The notes beneath the pieces are model-generated. The model had not been told where the DNA came from. It searched no databases and was given only the letters and a program-made list of their open reading frames with translations. This document shows, piece by piece, positions 62,565 to 64,000 of a DNA stretch of 64,000 bases; positions within the stretch are counted from its first letter, which is position 1, and the number at the start of each line of letters is the position of its first letter. This stretch comes from Arenibacter sp. F26102 (lineage in GTDB: Bacteria; Bacteroidota; Bacteroidia; Flavobacteriales; Flavobacteriaceae). Position numbers and translations under genes: made by a program. The DNA lies in NCBI RefSeq assembly GCF_023015865.1, contig NZ_JALKBC010000008.1:1-64000 (forward strand), written 5' to 3'.

Positions 62565-62572
62565 TAAATTTG
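62565..62572 (+). promoter_or_regulatory. candidate promoter of HlyD/MacAB operon
   Basis: TAAATTTG matches TAnnTTTG exactly, 32 bp before the ATG of the adaptor gene. A C-tract (62576-62584) follows. No clear -33 TTTG is seen. Confidence 0.4.
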
Positions 62573-62604
62573 ATTCCCCCCCCCTTTAACTAAACCACCT
62601 AATA

Positions 62605-63849
62605 ATGAATAAAAAAAAACTACTCCTATTTGGTATCCCCATTGTTCTTGTTCTTTTAGGCTACACCTTGTTCGGGAATACTTCGGATGAAGATGTAGCT
62701 ATTACCACCAAGGTAGTAAAGGGCGATTTTCTTAATGAAGTGATTATTTCTGGGGAGGCTCAATCCACTAGCTTGAAAAAAATTAATGGTCCTGATGACA
62801 TTCGAAAATTTAAACTTCGGGATGTAAAAATTCAAGATTTAATTCCAGAAGGCTCTTTGGTGAAAGAAGGAGACTATGTGGGAAGATTGGATCCCTCAGA
62901 GGTGAATGAACAGATATTGGATGCCCAATTAAACTTGGAAACCGCCCAGTCTAAATACACCCAAGAACAGTTGGACACTACCCTCACCTTGAAACAGGAA
63001 AGGACAGCTATAAAAGATTTGTTATTTGATCTCCAAGAAAATAGGCTGGAGCTTAAACAATCTATCTATGAACCTCCCGCCACTATTAAAAAGCTTGAAA
63101 TAGGTATTGAACGTCTGGAACGGGATCTAAAAGAAAGAACCGAGGATTACAAAATCAAAGAACAGAAAGCCATGGCCAAAATGGTGGAAGTTGGAACTGA
63201 AGTCTCCAAAATAAGTAAAATGCTGGACGAGCTCAGGAATCTTCAAAAATCCTTCACCATACTTTCGGACGCCAATGGAATGGTGACCTATGCCAAGAAC
63301 TGGGATGGTTCAAAAAGAAAGGTCGGGTCGTCCATTAGTATGTGGGATCCTGCTATTGCGACCCTACCGGACCTCACCAAAATGGAATCCAAGACCTATG
63401 CCAATGAGGTAGACATAAGAAAGATTAAAAAAGACCTTCCCGTTATAATAGGTTTCGATGCATTTCCGGACGTAATGGTAAAAGGAACCATAACCAACGT
63501 GGCCAATGTAGGGGAAGAAAAAAGAGGATCGGACATTAAACTTTTTCAGGTATTGGTGAATTTTGATGAGAATAATGAAAATGTAAGACCAGGCATGACG
63601 ACCTCCAACAGGATACTGATACACAAGGAAGAAGATGTCCTTATGGTGCCCTTGGAAGCCGTATTCTCCCAAGATTCCATAAGTTTTGTTTATGCCAAGT
63701 CCGGATTGTCAATCAATAAAAAGGAAATAGAGATGGGCGAATCCAATCTAGACGTAGTAATCATTAAAAATGGTTTAAATGAAAATGAAGTCGTATATCT
63801 GAGTAAGCCGGACGGAATGGAAGAAAAGAGTATACTGTCTTTAAATTAG
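62605..63849 (+). CDS. HlyD/MacA-like periplasmic adaptor protein
   Basis: This encodes a 414-residue membrane fusion protein with an N-terminal transmembrane anchor (residues 4-23). A beta-barrel/lipoyl half (SLVKEGDYVGRLDP) is followed by a long alpha-hairpin coiled coil (residues ~105-205, Leu/Glu/Lys-rich). The second lipoyl half follows, and the barrel and membrane-proximal domain end in GLNENEVVYLSKP. It would link an inner-membrane ABC transporter to an outer membrane factor. The MacB-like permease gene begins 5 bp later, so the two are an operon. Confidence 0.9.
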   Translation: MNKKKLLLFGIPIVLVLLGYTLFGNTSDEDVAITTKVVKGDFLNEVIISGEAQSTSLKKINGPDDIRKFKLRDVKIQDLIPEGSLVKEGDYVGRLDPSEVNEQILDAQLNLETAQSKYTQEQLDTTLTLKQERTAIKDLLFDLQENRLELKQSIYEPPATIKKLEIGIERLERDLKERTEDYKIKEQKAMAKMVEVGTEVSKISKMLDELRNLQKSFTILSDANGMVTYAKNWDGSKRKVGSSISMWDPAIATLPDLTKMESKTYANEVDIRKIKKDLPVIIGFDAFPDVMVKGTITNVANVGEEKRGSDIKLFQVLVNFDENNENVRPGMTTSNRILIHKEEDVLMVPLEAVFSQDSISFVYAKSGLSINKKEIEMGESNLDVVIIKNGLNENEVVYLSKPDGMEEKSILSLN

Positions 63850-63853
63850 CTTC

Positions 63854-64000
63854 ATGATAGACAAGATACTTCTAGAACAGATTGTCTCTAATTTTAGGGA
63901 AGCCATCCGTGTGGTAACGATCAATAAGGTTAGAACCTTTTTAACGGCATTGGGAATCATATTTGGTGTTGCAGCCGTAATTACCATGTTGTCTATTGGG
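63854..64000 (+). CDS. MacB-like ABC transporter permease, partial
   Basis: The first 49 residues are in the window; the gene runs off the edge. It opens with a cytosolic amphipathic helix (LLEQIVSNFREAIRVVTINK) and enters the first transmembrane helix (VRTFLTALGIIFGVAAVITM), the start of FtsX/MacB-type permeases. It is coupled to the adaptor gene by a 5-bp gap. A third gene for an ATPase and perhaps an outer membrane factor would be expected beyond the edge. Confidence 0.85.
   Translation, partial: MIDKILLEQIVSNFREAIRVVTINKVRTFLTALGIIFGVAAVITMLSIG

Noticed and set aside
1-64000. CRISPR arrays, intact insertion sequences, rRNA or tRNA genes
   Set aside because: No regularly spaced direct repeats, transposase-like proteins or terminal inverted repeats, and no tRNA or rRNA signatures were found on either strand by eye.

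Overview
The window looks like chromosomal DNA of a member of the Flavobacteriaceae (Bacteroidota). It is AT-rich, many genes lack a Shine-Dalgarno sequence, several promoters fit the Bacteroidota -7 box TAnnTTTG, and lipoproteins, sulfatases and other carbohydrate-active enzymes are common. I saw no rRNA, tRNA, CRISPR array, phage block or intact insertion sequence.

Layout. Positions 0.3-18.4 kb are mostly housekeeping and carbohydrate genes: a formylglycine sulfatase, an LpxR-like outer-membrane deacylase, a DUF4242-cyclase fusion, a Tat-exported Gfo/Idh/MocA oxidoreductase, a polysaccharide deacetylase, an MscS-CorA-DUF4174 cluster, a glycosidase-like lipoprotein, a SulP transporter, a di-heme cytochrome c, a CIA30 protein and a sialate O-acetylesterase. 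A degenerate ~150-bp repeat follows each of three minus-strand genes between 2.8 and 5.4 kb. Positions 18.4-20 kb hold an SRPBCC protein and rlmF.

Positions 20-32.4 kb are an accessory stretch of mostly single genes: AraC regulators, VOC proteins, a ParDE toxin-antitoxin pair, an acyl-CoA dehydrogenase, a cupin, a VanZ protein, an alpha/alpha toroid protein, DUF502, a metallo-beta-lactamase-fold hydrolase and an FAD protein. Several are bounded by recurring non-coding motifs: a box like GTTRGCRGTAAYTT before the gene, and an ACAACAA...TAATTAA...GGCCCGACAGC-like box with hairpins after it. This resembles an integron-like cassette array, although no integrase is in the window.

Positions 32.5-46 kb include a divergent HxlR/VOC pair with a palindromic operator, a decayed collagen-like lipoprotein, a di-iron-type MBL protein with an AraC regulator, a methyltransferase, two transporters and two tandem-domain universal stress proteins. 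They also include a scrambled locus in which a vanadium-haloperoxidase-like gene and a LytTR scrap lie between the two ends of a broken GNAT gene. Positions 46-54.8 kb hold an AraC regulator, an MddA-like methanethiol S-methyltransferase, small enzymes, a second Gfo/Idh/MocA protein, a GH105-like hydrolase and a DUF2914 membrane protein.

The most interesting locus is 54.96-55.65 kb. An uncalled 37-residue protein with 14 cysteines in repeated C-[TS]-K-C-x-C units (metallothionein-like) is followed by a terminator hairpin and a SigZ-like ECF sigma factor that ends in its own cysteine tail (CC...CxxC). A two-module VOC protein and a TIM-barrel amidohydrolase follow. The rest holds an SLC12-like transporter, DoxX, a metallophosphoesterase, Dps, and the start of a MacAB-like export operon cut by the window edge.
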